Notes under the pieces: model-generated
What the model was told of the DNA's origin: nothing
The model's input: only the letters and a program-made list of their open reading frames with translations
Database searches by the model: none
NCBI GenBank assembly: GCA_016744295.1
Contig: JADGEQ010000033.1
Coordinates: forward strand, 1-64,000
Length of the DNA stretch: 64,000 bases
Source: Desulfobacteraceae bacterium
GTDB taxonomy: Bacteria > Desulfobacterota > Desulfobacteria > Desulfobacterales > Desulfobacteraceae
Reading direction: 5' to 3'
Shown here: positions 37,822 to 47,964 of the stretch, piece after piece
How positions within the stretch are numbered: position 1 is the stretch's first letter
Layout of the letters: every line of letters starts with the position of its first letter
Position numbers and translations under genes: made by a program

Positions 37822-38031
37822 CTATTCGTTTTCCGGCGCTTCTTTTCGTACGGCCACAACCCGGCCGGCTGCAATTTCTCTCAAAACCGTTACAACATCT
37901 TCATTACCGGTTGATTTTACAAGCAGTTCTGCTCCCTCACGAACCTGGCGGATCCGTTTGGCAGCCAGATGAACAAGGGTAAAACGGTTATCAACATTTT
38001 TCAAACAATCTTCTATGGTTACTCTTGCCAA
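37822..38031 (-). CDS. rpoZ: RNA polymerase omega subunit
   Basis: 69 residues beginning [17 protein letters not shown], the classical omega start, with [16 protein letters not shown] following. An upstream TTG at 38046 opens the frame but overlaps the GGAGG sequence. The TTG at 38031, eight bases after GGAGG, restores the family N-terminus, so TTG is the likely start codon. Located between greA and the tRNA thiolase. Confidence 0.92.
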   Translation of the reverse strand: MARVTIEDCLKNVDNRFTLVHLAAKRIRQVREGAELLVKSTGNEDVVTVLREIAAGRVVAVRKEAPENE

Positions 38032-38052
38032 AATAATTTCCTCCAAATTTAT

Positions 38053-38529
38053 TTAAAGAATATCGATTATCTCATATACTCTTTTTCCGCCTGGGGCCTG
38101 TAAAACAGCCTCATCCCCGGGGACTTTTCCAATTAATGCACTGCCAAGGGGAGATGATACGGAAATCTTTCCCTTTCGAATGTCTGCTTCATCAGCACCA
38201 ACAATCATGTATTCAACTTCTTCTTCAGAATCAAGATTCTCAACCAAAACCCGGCTTGCAAAACGGACAACCTCCTTACTAACTGTGGCCGGATCTATGA
38301 CCTTTGCATTGCCCAGTTTATAACCAATCTCTCCGATGCGTCCTTCAATAAAAGACTGTCTTTCCTTGGCGGCATGATATTCTGCATTTTCCGAAAGGTC
38401 ACCGTGGGCCCTGGCCGTTTCAATGGCTTTGATATTTTCCGGCCGCTCAATGGTTTTCAATCTTTCCAAATCTTTTTTTAAGGCCTGATAGCCTTCTGTG
38501 GTTATAGGTATTTGCTCCAAAAAATTCAC
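38053..38529 (-). CDS. greA: Transcript cleavage factor GreA
   Basis: 158 residues, standard length: an N-terminal coiled coil (EGYQALKKDLERLKTIERP, then ARAHGDLSENAEYHAAKERQ, which contains the catalytic acidic tip DLSENAEY) and a C-terminal FKBP-like domain (SSPLGSALIGKVPGDEAVLQAPGG split between blocks). It rescues backtracked RNA polymerase. It lies next to rpoZ. Confidence 0.95.
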   Translation of the reverse strand: MNFLEQIPITTEGYQALKKDLERLKTIERPENIKAIETARAHGDLSENAEYHAAKERQSFIEGRIGEIGYKLGNAKVIDPATVSKEVVRFASRVLVENLDSEEEVEYMIVGADEADIRKGKISVSSPLGSALIGKVPGDEAVLQAPGGKRVYEIIDIL

Positions 38530-38607
38530 TCCGTTTAAAAAAATAATTGGTTATAGACAGGATTACCAATTTGGAGACACCGCCTGTCCAAAGTTACAAT
38601 GGCCACA

Positions 38608-39348
38608 CTATAATCCCTTATCTGGCTGAGCCTCTTCATCGTTTTTTGTTTGAAAATGAAACAACGAAAATAGGGGGCCGGAAACAATGTATAGAATAAA
38701 GACCACAAACAATAAGACATAGGGTTCCGTGGCAAATGCCACAAAAATCAAAATCAGCCCCACCAGTTTGTTGAATGTCATACTTTTAAAAAGAGAAACG
38801 CTTTTAAAGCTTTTATAATTAAAAGAACTGACCATACAAAAGGAAAGGGCAAACATCATCACCAGCATGGGCACTCTAAATGGCTCAGGGCTGATGTCCA
38901 AACGAGAAAAGAACAAAACAACAGAAACATTCATAGCAGCAGCCGCAGGGATCGGCAAACCTTCAAAATCCGGATTTGAAGAGACGCTGGTATTAAACCT
39001 AGCAAGCCGCAATGCCCCGCAGATCATAAAAAGGAATCCAGCCAGCCAGCCAGGTCTTCCCATGGGCCCAAGCACCCACAATACCATCAGCAATGCAGGC
39101 GCCAACCCGAAGGTCACCAGATCCGCCAGAGAATCATACTCAACCCCAAACTTGGATGTTGTGTTGGTGGCACGGGCAATCTTGCCGTCAAGAAGATCAA
39201 ATACAGCACCTATCAAAATAGCAACGGCTGCATCCACAAATCTTAATTGAACCGAGGATAAAATAGAATAATAGCCACAGAACAGATTCATGGAGGTAAA
39301 CAAATTGGGAAGTATATAAATACTTTTCTTAAAATCTTGTTTCTGCAT
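38608..39348 (-). CDS. pssA: CDP-diacylglycerol-serine O-phosphatidyltransferase
   Basis: A 246-residue membrane enzyme of the CDP-alcohol phosphotransferase family. Motif DGKIARATNTTSKFGVEYD matches DGxxAR(x8)Gx3D, continuing SLADLV. About seven membrane segments. It makes phosphatidylserine, which the next gene (psd) decarboxylates. PssA type II (Bacillus-like), not the E. coli type. Confidence 0.92.
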   Translation of the reverse strand: MQKQDFKKSIYILPNLFTSMNLFCGYYSILSSVQLRFVDAAVAILIGAVFDLLDGKIARATNTTSKFGVEYDSLADLVTFGLAPALLMVLWVLGPMGRPGWLAGFLFMICGALRLARFNTSVSSNPDFEGLPIPAAAAMNVSVVLFFSRLDISPEPFRVPMLVMMFALSFCMVSSFNYKSFKSVSLFKSMTFNKLVGLILIFVAFATEPYVLLFVVFILYIVSGPLFSLFHFQTKNDEEAQPDKGL

Positions 39349-39366
39349 ACCCCTCCCGTTCTATTA

Positions 39367-40029
39367 TCAATTCATAATCCCTATCACAGTGGTGCCGGCC
39401 TTTGTTTTATCTCCGATTTTAACACAAACTTCAAAATCAAGAGGCAAATAAAGGTCTAGGCGTGATCCAAATTGAATCATGCCGTACCTGTCACCTTTTT
39501 TAATCTGTTCACCGGTTTGAACACAATTAACAATTCTTCTGGCAATCAGCCCTGCAATTTGGACAACGGCAAATCTTTTATCTGCAGCTGTCCTGACCAC
39601 CAAGGCATTCCGTTCATTATGAATGGAAGCTTTATCAAAGGAAGCATTGACAAATTTACCCGGGTTGTATTGAACTTTTTCAATGACACCGTCAAAGGGA
39701 ATTCTATTCACATGAACATTAAACACATTCATGAAGATGCTCACCTTTTGACAGGGCCCGGATAAATATTCGCTGGTCGAAAGCTTTTCAATAATAATCA
39801 CACGGCCGTCGGCTGGAGAGACAAGCTCCTTCTCCCCATCCGGAATCTGTCGATCAGGATCCCGAAAAAATCCGCAAACAAACAGTGTCAGCCCAAGGGA
39901 GATGAACCCAGTTACAGTCCACCCAAAATAAAAAAGCATCCCCGTTATGAGGATGGTTAAAAAAACAAACTTCAGCCCTGGTACTGCAATGGGCAAAACT
40001 GCCCGGGCCGGCCATTTTGATTTGTTCAT
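39367..40029 (-). CDS. psd: Phosphatidylserine decarboxylase
   Basis: A 220-residue short-form enzyme of the archaeal/bacterial type: two N-terminal membrane segments, SPADGRVIIIEKL, IFMNVFNVHVNRIP and the self-cleavage site GMIQFGSRLDLYLP, where the Ser becomes the pyruvoyl cofactor. It produces phosphatidylethanolamine. It is 18 bases upstream of pssA on the same strand. Confidence 0.93.
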   Translation of the reverse strand: MNKSKWPARAVLPIAVPGLKFVFLTILITGMLFYFGWTVTGFISLGLTLFVCGFFRDPDRQIPDGEKELVSPADGRVIIIEKLSTSEYLSGPCQKVSIFMNVFNVHVNRIPFDGVIEKVQYNPGKFVNASFDKASIHNERNALVVRTAADKRFAVVQIAGLIARRIVNCVQTGEQIKKGDRYGMIQFGSRLDLYLPLDFEVCVKIGDKTKAGTTVIGIMN

Positions 40030-40086
40030 ACGCTCTCTTTCCCGAAACTATATTCGGGGTATAATATCAAATAACAGGGTCCTATG

Positions 40087-40800
40087 TCAATACGCTTGTT
40101 TTGGACTGACATTTGTCTTAAGCCCAAACTGAAGTTCAGCATCAGATTTTCTGATATAACTGGGCTTCAGCGTATTTTCAGGGCAATCAAAAAAATTCTC
40201 ATCTAAAATAACAGGCCTGGCCAGGGCTGCAGCACTCACATAATCCATGCTTTCACAGGAAAAAACAGCTGCCTGATCCGTCATCTCCAATATCAATCCT
40301 TGATAGGCCTTTGATCCGGATCCTGCAAAAACAGCATTTTCCCCGGCCAGCAGAACCCCTTGCTCGGGTGAACAGACAACCTCATCACTCTTGTTTACCA
40401 AGACACCTCTTTTAAAATGATACACGGCACTATACACCTCATTGCGCCTTGCATCCATCATGACGCAGACAGGAACAGATGCACTGGAAAACCGATAGCC
40501 AATGCCATCGAGGCTTGAAACCCCGGCATCGGGTTTGGAAGTGGCATAGGCCAAACCTTTTATCACAGATATCCCGATGCGAAGCCCGGTAAAGCTGCCC
40601 GGACCCTTTGCCGCAACATAACCATCAATCTCTGACAGGCCAAATCCGGCCCGGTTATCCAAAATATTTTCCACCATTGCCAAAAGCCGCTTGGAATGGG
40701 TCTGCTTGTCTGCCCAATATTCCTCGCATATCAATTTTTCATCTTCAAAAACAGCGAGACTGCATCCCTGTTCGGCTGTGCTCAAGGAAAGAACCCTCAA
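40087..40800 (-). CDS. tsaB: tRNA t6A protein TsaB
   Basis: About 237 residues of ASKHA fold (VLSLSTAEQGCSLAVF, VAAKGPGSFTGLRIGISVIKGLAY, VCVMMDARRNEVYSAVY). It forms the TsaB-TsaD-TsaE complex for N6-threonylcarbamoyladenosine. I set the start at a TTG at 40800, two bases after the lon stop, because it gives the family's N-terminus; the open frame runs 18 codons further into lon. Translational coupling with lon is likely. Confidence 0.9.
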   Translation of the reverse strand: MRVLSLSTAEQGCSLAVFEDEKLICEEYWADKQTHSKRLLAMVENILDNRAGFGLSEIDGYVAAKGPGSFTGLRIGISVIKGLAYATSKPDAGVSSLDGIGYRFSSASVPVCVMMDARRNEVYSAVYHFKRGVLVNKSDEVVCSPEQGVLLAGENAVFAGSGSKAYQGLILEMTDQAAVFSCESMDYVSAAALARPVILDENFFDCPENTLKPSYIRKSDAELQFGLKTNVSPKQAY

Positions 40801-40801
40801 A

Positions 40802-43180
40802 TTATTCAGCCTTTTCCAGTGCAATCTCCAGCACTTCTTTGATATCCTTGACACAGGTAAACTTTAACTTATTCTTAACCGCCTTGGGGATATCATAAAG
40901 ATCTTTAACATTCTTTGCTGGAATAATGACATGTTTAATTCCGGCCCTGAGAGCCCCAAGGGCTTTTTCCTTGAGACCGCCAATGGGCAGCACTCGCCCT
41001 CTTAGTGAGATCTCCCCTGTCATGGCAACCTTATTGTTTACTTTCCGGTTGGTAAAAGCCGAAACCAGGGCTGTTGCCATAGCGATGCCTGCAGATGGAC
41101 CATCTTTTGGAATGGCGCCGGCAGGCACATGAATATGAATGTCATTGGTATCAAATGCATCCTTGTCAATTCCCAAATCCTCCTGATTGGCCTTGGTATA
41201 TGTCAGGGCAGCCCGGGCTGATTCCTGCATAACCTCCCCAATCTGTCCTGTCACCAACAGTTCGCCCTTCCCCGGGAACAAAGAGATTTCGATATAGAGA
41301 TGCTCTCCGCCAAATTCTGTCCAGGCAAGACCGGTTGCAAGACCTACCTGGCTCTCCTCCTGGTCCATTTCCGACAAATAATGGGGTGGACCCAGATACT
41401 TGGTCAGGTTCTGTTTTGTGACAGCAAACCGGCCATTTGTCCCCTCGGCAATTTGGCGGGCTATCTTCCTGCAGATTGTATCCAGCCTGCGCTCCAAGCC
41501 ACGCAACCCAGCCTCAAGCGTATATTCTGAAACAATCGATTCCAGGGCAGAGGGGCTGATATGGATGGATCTGCGCACCAGCCCGTTATCTTTAAGCTTT
41601 CTGGGAAAAAGGTGTTTTGTGGCAATGGTTATTTTCTCCTGACGGGTGTATCCTGAAATCCGGATCACCTCCATCCTGTCCAGCAAAGCCGAAGGGATGG
41701 TATCAGACATATTGGCGGTTAAGATGAACAATACGTTGGAAAGATCAAAGGGCATATTCAGATAATGATCTGAAAATTCAAAATTCTGTTCAGGATCCAG
41801 GGCTTCCAGCAAAGCAGAGGAGGGGTCTCCCCTGAAATCACTTCCAAGCTTGTCTATTTCATCCAGCATAAAGACAGGATTATTGGTGCCGCATTGGCGC
41901 AACCCCTGCAAGATTCTGCCTGGCAGGGCACCAATATAGGTTCTCCTATGCCCACGGATCTCAGCTTCATCCCTTATTCCCCCAAGGGAAAGCCTATGAA
42001 ATTTTCGTTTCATGGCCTTGGCAATGGCTTGACCCAGCGAAGTTTTCCCCACCCCGGGAGGCCCCACAAAACAAATAATCTGTCCCTTTTTCTTGGGATT
42101 GAGCTTTCGAACACTCAAATACTCAAGGATTCTTTCCTTGGCTTTTGCAAGACCATAGTGATTTTTATCCAGAACCTCTTCTGACTTTTTAATATCCAGA
42201 AAATCTTTTGTGGCGCGGCTCCAAGGCAGCTCGACAATGCAGTCAAGATAAGTTCTGATAACCGAAGCTTCCGAGGAATCAAAATGCATCTGCTCAAGCC
42301 TCTTTAACTGCTTGAATGTTTCTTCCTCACAATTTGTGGGCAACTTGCATTTTTTTATCTTACGCTTAAACTCTTCAATTTCAGCAAGCTTATCATCACT
42401 TTCACCCAATTCCCGATGGATGGCCTTGACCTGTTCCCTGAGATAATAATCACGCTGATTTTTTGAAATTTCATCCTTGACATCTGTCTGGATTTTAGCC
42501 TGAACGGTTGAAAGATCAAGCTCCCTTGCCAGCATATCATTCACCTTCTTAAGCCGTGCCACAGAATCTGATATTTCCAGCAGAATCTGGGCATCTTCCA
42601 CCCGAAGGTTTAAATTGGACGCCACCAGATCAGCCAGTTTCCCAGGAGACTCGATATGAGACAAAAGATCCCCCACATCCCCAGACAACTCCCCTTTAAG
42701 CGCCAACAATTTTTCAGAACTTTCTTTTACATTGCGCATCAACGCTTCGATTTCGATGTCAATTTCTTCGGGGTCAATATCAATCAAAAGATCTATCTTG
42801 ACCTGAAGATAAGATTTCTTCTTAACATATTCAAGAATTTTTGCCTTGGCAATCCCCTGGACCAACGCCTTGATCCGCCCATCCGGCATTTTAATCATTT
42901 TTTGCACACGCCCGATGGTGCCCACCCCATAGACATCATCAACCCCTGGTTTTTCAACCTCGGAATCCTTTTGTGCAGACAGAAAAATATAGCGGTCGAA
43001 TTCAACGCATTCCTCAACAGCTTTTATTGATTTTTCACGCCCAACAAACAAAGGCAGTAGCATATCCGTAAATACCACTACATCCCTCACCGGCATCATG
43101 GGAAGGGTTCTGGGGATATCTTCGATATTACCCTCTTTTTCTATAATCTCAATGAGATCATCAATATCTGCTTCTGCCAT
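40802..43180 (-). CDS. lon: ATP-dependent Lon protease
   Basis: 792 residues: an N-terminal LonA substrate domain (LPMMPVRDVVVFTDMLLPLFVG), a AAA+ module (Walker A FVGPPGVGKTSLGQ, FMLDEIDKLG) and the Ser-Lys dyad proteolytic domain (IPKDGPSAGIAMATAL, then ALRAGIKHVIIPAKN). Degrades misfolded and regulatory proteins in the cytosol. Complete. Confidence 0.96.
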   Translation of the reverse strand: MAEADIDDLIEIIEKEGNIEDIPRTLPMMPVRDVVVFTDMLLPLFVGREKSIKAVEECVEFDRYIFLSAQKDSEVEKPGVDDVYGVGTIGRVQKMIKMPDGRIKALVQGIAKAKILEYVKKKSYLQVKIDLLIDIDPEEIDIEIEALMRNVKESSEKLLALKGELSGDVGDLLSHIESPGKLADLVASNLNLRVEDAQILLEISDSVARLKKVNDMLARELDLSTVQAKIQTDVKDEISKNQRDYYLREQVKAIHRELGESDDKLAEIEEFKRKIKKCKLPTNCEEETFKQLKRLEQMHFDSSEASVIRTYLDCIVELPWSRATKDFLDIKKSEEVLDKNHYGLAKAKERILEYLSVRKLNPKKKGQIICFVGPPGVGKTSLGQAIAKAMKRKFHRLSLGGIRDEAEIRGHRRTYIGALPGRILQGLRQCGTNNPVFMLDEIDKLGSDFRGDPSSALLEALDPEQNFEFSDHYLNMPFDLSNVLFILTANMSDTIPSALLDRMEVIRISGYTRQEKITIATKHLFPRKLKDNGLVRRSIHISPSALESIVSEYTLEAGLRGLERRLDTICRKIARQIAEGTNGRFAVTKQNLTKYLGPPHYLSEMDQEESQVGLATGLAWTEFGGEHLYIEISLFPGKGELLVTGQIGEVMQESARAALTYTKANQEDLGIDKDAFDTNDIHIHVPAGAIPKDGPSAGIAMATALVSAFTNRKVNNKVAMTGEISLRGRVLPIGGLKEKALGALRAGIKHVIIPAKNVKDLYDIPKAVKNKLKFTCVKDIKEVLEIALEKAE

Positions 43181-43395
43181 TTATGCTCCTTTATTCACAC
43201 AAACACACTGAATGGAAGATGGTACAAATCCCTTCCTGCTCCATTCAATGATTATAGTTGATTGCCATCCGTTACTCTTAGCTGGTTCTACAATAAAACA
43301 GAATTTTCTTTTTACAATATCCTTGAAAAAATATTTTTAAAATCAGATACTCTCTGAATCATGACCCATACTGCTAACTTAGGAAATCACCCATT

Positions 43396-44181
43396 ATGAG
43401 TTCTACCCTGCCCGTCCTTATAATACTGTTTATCTTTGGCGCCTGTATCGGCAGCTTTTTAAATGTCTGTATTTTTCGAATTCCTGAAAACAGATCCATT
43501 GTATTCCCGGGCTCTTTTTGCCCAATCTGCAAACAAGACATTCCCTTCTATTGTAATATTCCCATCCTAAGCTATCTATTTTTACAAGGAAAATGCAAAT
43601 ACTGCAAGACAACCATATCCCTGAGATACCCCCTAATAGAAGTTCTTACTGGTATTTTTCCGGTTTTTCTCTTTTCCAAATTTGGCCTTACCCCCCCTCT
43701 ACTATTCTGGTTTTGCTTTATTTGTGTGTTGATTGTAATTTCCCTGATTGATTTTGACCACCAGATTATTCCAGATATCATATCCATACCCGGTATCTTT
43801 ATTTTTGCATCCTCTGCATTTTTTATCCCGGACATGTCATTGAAGGGTGCATTAATCGGTATCTTTACCGGCGGGGGCATTTTATACACCATCGCATTAC
43901 TCTATTTCAAACTAAGAAAGGCCCAGGGAATGGGAGGGGGAGACATTAAGCTTTTAGCCATGATCGGAGCTGCAACAGGCGTAAAAGGGGTTATATTCAC
44001 CATTTTCACAGGCTCTTTTATAGGAACCTGTGCAGGCTTATGGGCATTAATCTTCATCAAAGGCAGCAGTCGACAACTGAAAATTCCCTTTGGTCCTTAT
44101 CTCTCCTCGGGGGCTGTCCTCTATATATTTTTCGGGGAAAGCTTGATTCAATGGTATTTGCACACAATTGCCGGATATTAA
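43396..44181 (+). CDS. pilD: Prepilin leader peptidase / methyltransferase
   Basis: A 261-residue polytopic enzyme (A24A). N-terminal zinc-binding cysteines in CPICKQDI and GKCKYCKT (methylation domain); the two catalytic aspartates are in SLIDFDHQIIPDI and MGGGDIKLLAMIG. It cleaves and N-methylates type IV pilin-like precursors. It stands alone, divergent from lon, so substrates are encoded elsewhere. The gap 43181-43395 shows no other gene. Confidence 0.92.
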   Translation: MSSTLPVLIILFIFGACIGSFLNVCIFRIPENRSIVFPGSFCPICKQDIPFYCNIPILSYLFLQGKCKYCKTTISLRYPLIEVLTGIFPVFLFSKFGLTPPLLFWFCFICVLIVISLIDFDHQIIPDIISIPGIFIFASSAFFIPDMSLKGALIGIFTGGGILYTIALLYFKLRKAQGMGGGDIKLLAMIGAATGVKGVIFTIFTGSFIGTCAGLWALIFIKGSSRQLKIPFGPYLSSGAVLYIFFGESLIQWYLHTIAGY

Positions 44182-44249
44182 AAACCCGTGGATCAAACAG
44201 AAGACATTAGATATTAAATATATAGTTACAAGCATATAACTTAAATAAA

Positions 44250-44714
44250 TCAGACACCATAACAAACCTCGATCACCATCTTGCCTTTTGTTGTCCGAAA
44301 GGGCAGTACTAAAATCTGACCACCATCTTTAATATGCTCGATCTCCTGATCATCCCCAACACATACTTTAACAAATTTTACTTTTACTTTTTTATCCATT
44401 TCTGCAATTTTGGTGGTGACATGCCCTGCTATCATATTACTGATTTCACCAACAGCATCGGTAATTTCTTCATTAATTTCGAGCATATCTTCACCAAACA
44501 TGGCAGAGACAATTCCCAAAATACATTTTCTGGAAAAACTGATTGCGGCGGACCCATTGAGATCTCCACTGATTTCAAGAATTCCTGAAATATCCCCCTG
44601 GGGCCTGTTATCTTTTTTCAAAAAAGGGGTTTCTGATTTCACTTTAACAAATGCTGTGGTATCAAGAATGTGCAAAGCACCCTCAACGAACGGATTTACA
44701 AGGTCTACATCCAT
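44250..44714 (-). CDS. CheX-like chemotaxis phosphatase
   Basis: 154 residues with the CheX/CheC-type active-site pair Glu/Asn in DAVGEISNMIAGH (ExxN) and a preceding FSRKCILGIVSAMFGED. CheX dephosphorylates CheY-P. A good AGGAGG lies before the ATG. Convergent with pilD. No other chemotaxis gene is nearby, so its partner pathway is not defined. Confidence 0.85.
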   Translation of the reverse strand: MDVDLVNPFVEGALHILDTTAFVKVKSETPFLKKDNRPQGDISGILEISGDLNGSAAISFSRKCILGIVSAMFGEDMLEINEEITDAVGEISNMIAGHVTTKIAEMDKKVKVKFVKVCVGDDQEIEHIKDGGQILVLPFRTTKGKMVIEVCYGV

Positions 44715-44793
44715 ATTTTCCTCCTGTTTTTATCAATTTTATGTTTTTTACTAAAAACAGGCAATGAAATTTTTATAAAAAACGAATAAATAC

Positions 44794-44822
44794 TTGACAC
44801 GCCCGCCCCAACGACGTAACTT
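44794..44822 (+). promoter_or_regulatory. Candidate promoter of the HU gene
   Basis: TTGACA at 44794-44799 followed after 17 bases by TAACTT (44817-44822). The -35 is perfect and the -10 is weak. It leaves a leader of about 95 bases before the HU ATG. Confidence 0.35.
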
Positions 44823-44924
44823 AGCCCAAAGCTGATTTGAATTTATTTAACTTTTAGGAAAATGTTTTTGAAAAACAAATTTTGTAGTTTGTAATTTCTA
44901 AAACCTAAAAAAAGGAGTGATACG

Positions 44925-45194
44925 ATGAACAAAGGTGATTTAATCAACAAGGTTTCAGAAGTGCTTAACAGCAAGAAAGAGGCTCAGGCTGCAGTAGACT
45001 GCACCATAAAAGCTATCACAGACGCTCTTTCCAGTAATGACTCTGTAACTTTAGTTGGCTTTGGAACATTCAAGACCGCAGAAAGAAAAGCAAGAAAAGG
45101 AAGAAACCCCCAGACTGGTAAAGAAATCGATATCCCCGCCAGAAATGTTCCAAAATTTGTTCCCGGCAAAGCATTAAAAGACGCCGTAAAGTAA
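44925..45194 (+). CDS. hup: DNA-binding protein HU
   Basis: 89 residues, standard size: [41 protein letters not shown] and the DNA-binding arm [18 protein letters not shown] strong ribosome-binding site (aaaggag) precedes it. A nucleoid protein that bends DNA. Confidence 0.95.
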   Translation: MNKGDLINKVSEVLNSKKEAQAAVDCTIKAITDALSSNDSVTLVGFGTFKTAERKARKGRNPQTGKEIDIPARNVPKFVPGKALKDAVK

Positions 45195-45214
45195 TCAAAT
45201 CCATTTGGTGTTAT

Positions 45215-45252
45215 ATTCAGGCAGTATTTGATCTATCAGATGCTGCCTGAAT
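45215..45252 (+). terminator. Long hairpin after the HU gene
   Basis: Near-perfect 19-base inverted repeat (attcaggcag ... ctgcctgaat) directly after the HU stop. No long T-run follows, so termination may be partial or act as 3'-end protection; the PilZ gene begins 13 bases downstream. Confidence 0.6.
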
Positions 45253-45264
45253 TGGTTTAGGCCC

Positions 45265-46035
45265 ATGAGTTTTAATATAGAAGACATCTTTATGCCAGCG
45301 ACCGGAGTAGATTTGGTTTTCAATATGAATTCCTTGAATCCCATATCGCGTTCCTCCATCATTCACGATACAGATCCTAAAAACAGAACAATCACCATTG
45401 CTCAGCCACTCAACCCCATCACCGGCACAACCGCCTACGACGAACTGCATCTTACTGCCATTATTTATAGTAAAAACCGGAAAATGAGGGTGGGCCTTCA
45501 GTGTCAGCCCGTCAAATTTGATGATCACTATCGCCTTGCTAGTAAAATTATTACAAAGGCTGTTATCCTCAAATACAAACCGCCTGTGACAGAGACGAAT
45601 ATCAGATCTGCCTTTAGACTCCCCCTAAGCCGAAAACACATGATAAAAGCAAAGATGCTATACCGGCGGACGAATTACTATACCCCCAATGATTTTAGCA
45701 TCAGAGACATATCCTTTACGGGAATGGGACTAACCATCCCTCAAAAGAAAACCGCCCCCATATCTCCCTTGCTCAGCCTCAAGACAGCAGAGTTTGTCGC
45801 CTTGGGGATAATTCTTATTGACACGATTGATATAGGAGGAGAAGAGACCGAAAGGTCCATTGGCACATTTGCCTTAAAAACAAAGGTGGTAAGGGTAAAT
45901 AAAAATTATTCAGAATCACATATTCTTATTGGGTTAAAAACAATCGACATGAACCAAAAAAATGAAACCTTGCTGAACAACTTCATCCACAAAGCCCAGA
46001 TTGATGAATTAAAGCGGCTCCGCGTTAAAAGCTAA
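45265..46035 (+). CDS. PilZ-domain protein
   Basis: 256 residues: an N-terminal YcgR-like beta domain (about 1-110) and a C-terminal PilZ domain with RSAFRLPLS (RxxxR motif) and DISFTGMGL (D/NxSxxG), the c-di-GMP-binding pair. It probably links c-di-GMP to motility or surface behaviour; partners are not in this window. Its 3' end overlaps the convergent exonuclease I gene by 27 bases. Confidence 0.85.
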   Translation: MSFNIEDIFMPATGVDLVFNMNSLNPISRSSIIHDTDPKNRTITIAQPLNPITGTTAYDELHLTAIIYSKNRKMRVGLQCQPVKFDDHYRLASKIITKAVILKYKPPVTETNIRSAFRLPLSRKHMIKAKMLYRRTNYYTPNDFSIRDISFTGMGLTIPQKKTAPISPLLSLKTAEFVALGIILIDTIDIGGEETERSIGTFALKTKVVRVNKNYSESHILIGLKTIDMNQKNETLLNNFIHKAQIDELKRLRVKS

Positions 46036-47466
46036 TTGTTCCATATAGAGTTTTAGCCAGGAAAAAATCTCCCCTTGGAGCGGGGTCAGCTCTTTTTCTT
46101 TTTCTTGAATTTCCCTTAAATCGTGCATCCCCTTAACAAGATCATATTTCGCATCGTTTCGATATCCCGGGATCTGATCCCCGTCATTTTTCGAAAATAA
46201 CCGCCTCAAATGATCTGTATACTCCTGACTTTCCACCAAAGCATCGCCCGTTAAGCCAGGGCCCATAAAGTTTCTCAATAAAATTCGCATGGCCATTGTC
46301 TTTACGCGCACACTCAGGAACCTCCCACAAATGCCTGCCTTCTTTAAATCCTCAGAACCGTGGAATCGGCTGATTTCCTTTTTCTCGGAATAGGAAAAAA
46401 AACCGGATTGGTACAATGCTGCATCCGTATCAATATCAGGTATCAGAGGATATTTATATTCCAAATGATGCTGAACGGTCTTGAGAAACACATCTGTATA
46501 AGACTGAATTTTAACCAAATTCTGCCGGAATTTTTTCTGTGCCCCCTGGGTAATTTTGGACTGGAATCTGTCCAGACAAGGCAGAACAATCAATTGATCC
46601 CCCGGCCGCTTCCGGATGACGAACAAATCGAAAATTTCGGAGTCATCACTCTTTTCAAAAACATCCTCCAAATCAAGCCTTATCCAGAGACTTTGATTCT
46701 TATAGGGCACTGATTCGCCAATATGAATAACCGGAGCAATATAGTTGTTTTTTGAACCGAAGGAGGCAGATACCATGAGGCAGATACGAAAATCAGCCCT
46801 TCCAATCCGACACCCCTTTTCCATTGCATTAATTCTCACGGAATCTTTGGCTTTATTAAAAAAAGCCAGGGCATACTCCCAGATCTCTTTCTGTTGGGAA
46901 AAAATCCTTGCCAACTCAATCACAGCCTCGACATCATTCATGGCCTCGTGGGCCCGGCCGGATGTTTTAAAGCCATTCGTTTGACTGAGAAGTTCTAATC
47001 TTAGACTGGGACGTCCATTCTCAAGAGTAGGCCATTGCAATACGTGATCGCAAAAGATTCTAAACAATGTGGTAACCGGAAACAAATCCATCCGGGAACA
47101 TTGGTTTGCATATTGGTGAGCGTAGGGATCCAATAGATTTCTGTAAAAAAGAAATCTTAAAAAATCATCATCAAACCCGAGGGAATTGTAGCCAAGACTG
47201 ATGGTACCAGGCGTGTTAAACAACCTATGAATCTTTAATGCCGCCTCATACTCCGAGACACCAGATTCTAACTCATCATAGGTCAGACAATGGGTCATAA
47301 AGGCGTGGGGGGAAGGAACGATATCCCGACGGAGTTTGATGGTGATCAATTCCCGGGAAAGCTCATTCAGAGCGAGATCGGTTCTAATACCGGCAAAGGT
47401 CAATATTTGATCGAAGGCCGGACTTAAACCGGAGGTTTCAACATCGTAGAAAAGGTAGGTTTGCAT
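46009..47466 (-). CDS. sbcB: Exodeoxyribonuclease I
   Basis: 485 residues with the DEDD exonuclease motif YDVETSGLSPAFDQ (D8, E10), SLGYNSLGFDDDFLRF and HEAMNDVEAVIELAR, followed by the SH3-like and C-terminal helical domains of ExoI. It digests single-stranded DNA 3' to 5' and assists mismatch repair and recombination. Confidence 0.93.
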   Translation of the reverse strand: MQTYLFYDVETSGLSPAFDQILTFAGIRTDLALNELSRELITIKLRRDIVPSPHAFMTHCLTYDELESGVSEYEAALKIHRLFNTPGTISLGYNSLGFDDDFLRFLFYRNLLDPYAHQYANQCSRMDLFPVTTLFRIFCDHVLQWPTLENGRPSLRLELLSQTNGFKTSGRAHEAMNDVEAVIELARIFSQQKEIWEYALAFFNKAKDSVRINAMEKGCRIGRADFRICLMVSASFGSKNNYIAPVIHIGESVPYKNQSLWIRLDLEDVFEKSDDSEIFDLFVIRKRPGDQLIVLPCLDRFQSKITQGAQKKFRQNLVKIQSYTDVFLKTVQHHLEYKYPLIPDIDTDAALYQSGFFSYSEKKEISRFHGSEDLKKAGICGRFLSVRVKTMAMRILLRNFMGPGLTGDALVESQEYTDHLRRLFSKNDGDQIPGYRNDAKYDLVKGMHDLREIQEKEKELTPLQGEIFSWLKLYMEQLAFNAEPL

Positions 47467-47544
47467 TTTTTTAACCTAACCCAAAAAAGGGGAAACAAAT
47501 TACTTGCTTCCCCCTTCGGCATTTTATAAATCGTATAAAAAAGA

Positions 47545-47940
47545 CTATCTTTTTGAAAACTGGAAGCTAGCTCTTGCGCCTTTTTTACCATACTTTTTAC
47601 GTTCTTTCTTCCTTGCATCCCTTGTCAGGAAACCGGCACTTTTCAGAACGCCTCTCAATTCTGGGTCAATCAGAACAAGCGCTTTTGACACGCCATGACG
47701 AATCGCACCGGCCTGACCGGTTTGCCCGCCACCCATCACAGTGACTTTAATATCAAAAGCATCACTATTATCCGTCAGTATCATAGGAGAAACCAGCGCT
47801 TTCCGATTAACATCGATATCGAAGTACTCGTCCATCTCTCTATTATTGACAATAACCTTACCGGTACCAGGCGCCAGCCATACTTTGGCCACAGAATCTT
47901 TTCGCTTGCCTGTCGCGTAAAATACGTTTCCACTTTCCAT
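47545..47940 (-). CDS. rpsI: 30S ribosomal protein S9
   Basis: 131 residues with [34 protein letters not shown] and the conserved basic tail ending [13 protein letters not shown] (canonical RRAPQFSKR-like end). Directly downstream of rplM, as in most bacteria. Confidence 0.96.
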   Translation of the reverse strand: MESGNVFYATGKRKDSVAKVWLAPGTGKVIVNNREMDEYFDIDVNRKALVSPMILTDNSDAFDIKVTVMGGGQTGQAGAIRHGVSKALVLIDPELRGVLKSAGFLTRDARKKERKKYGKKGARASFQFSKR

Positions 47941-47964
47941 TGATATTATCGTGTCCTTTATATC

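Noticed and set aside
45284-45528. 103-codon minus frame over the PilZ gene start
   Set aside because: Overlaps the supported PilZ protein; no domain.
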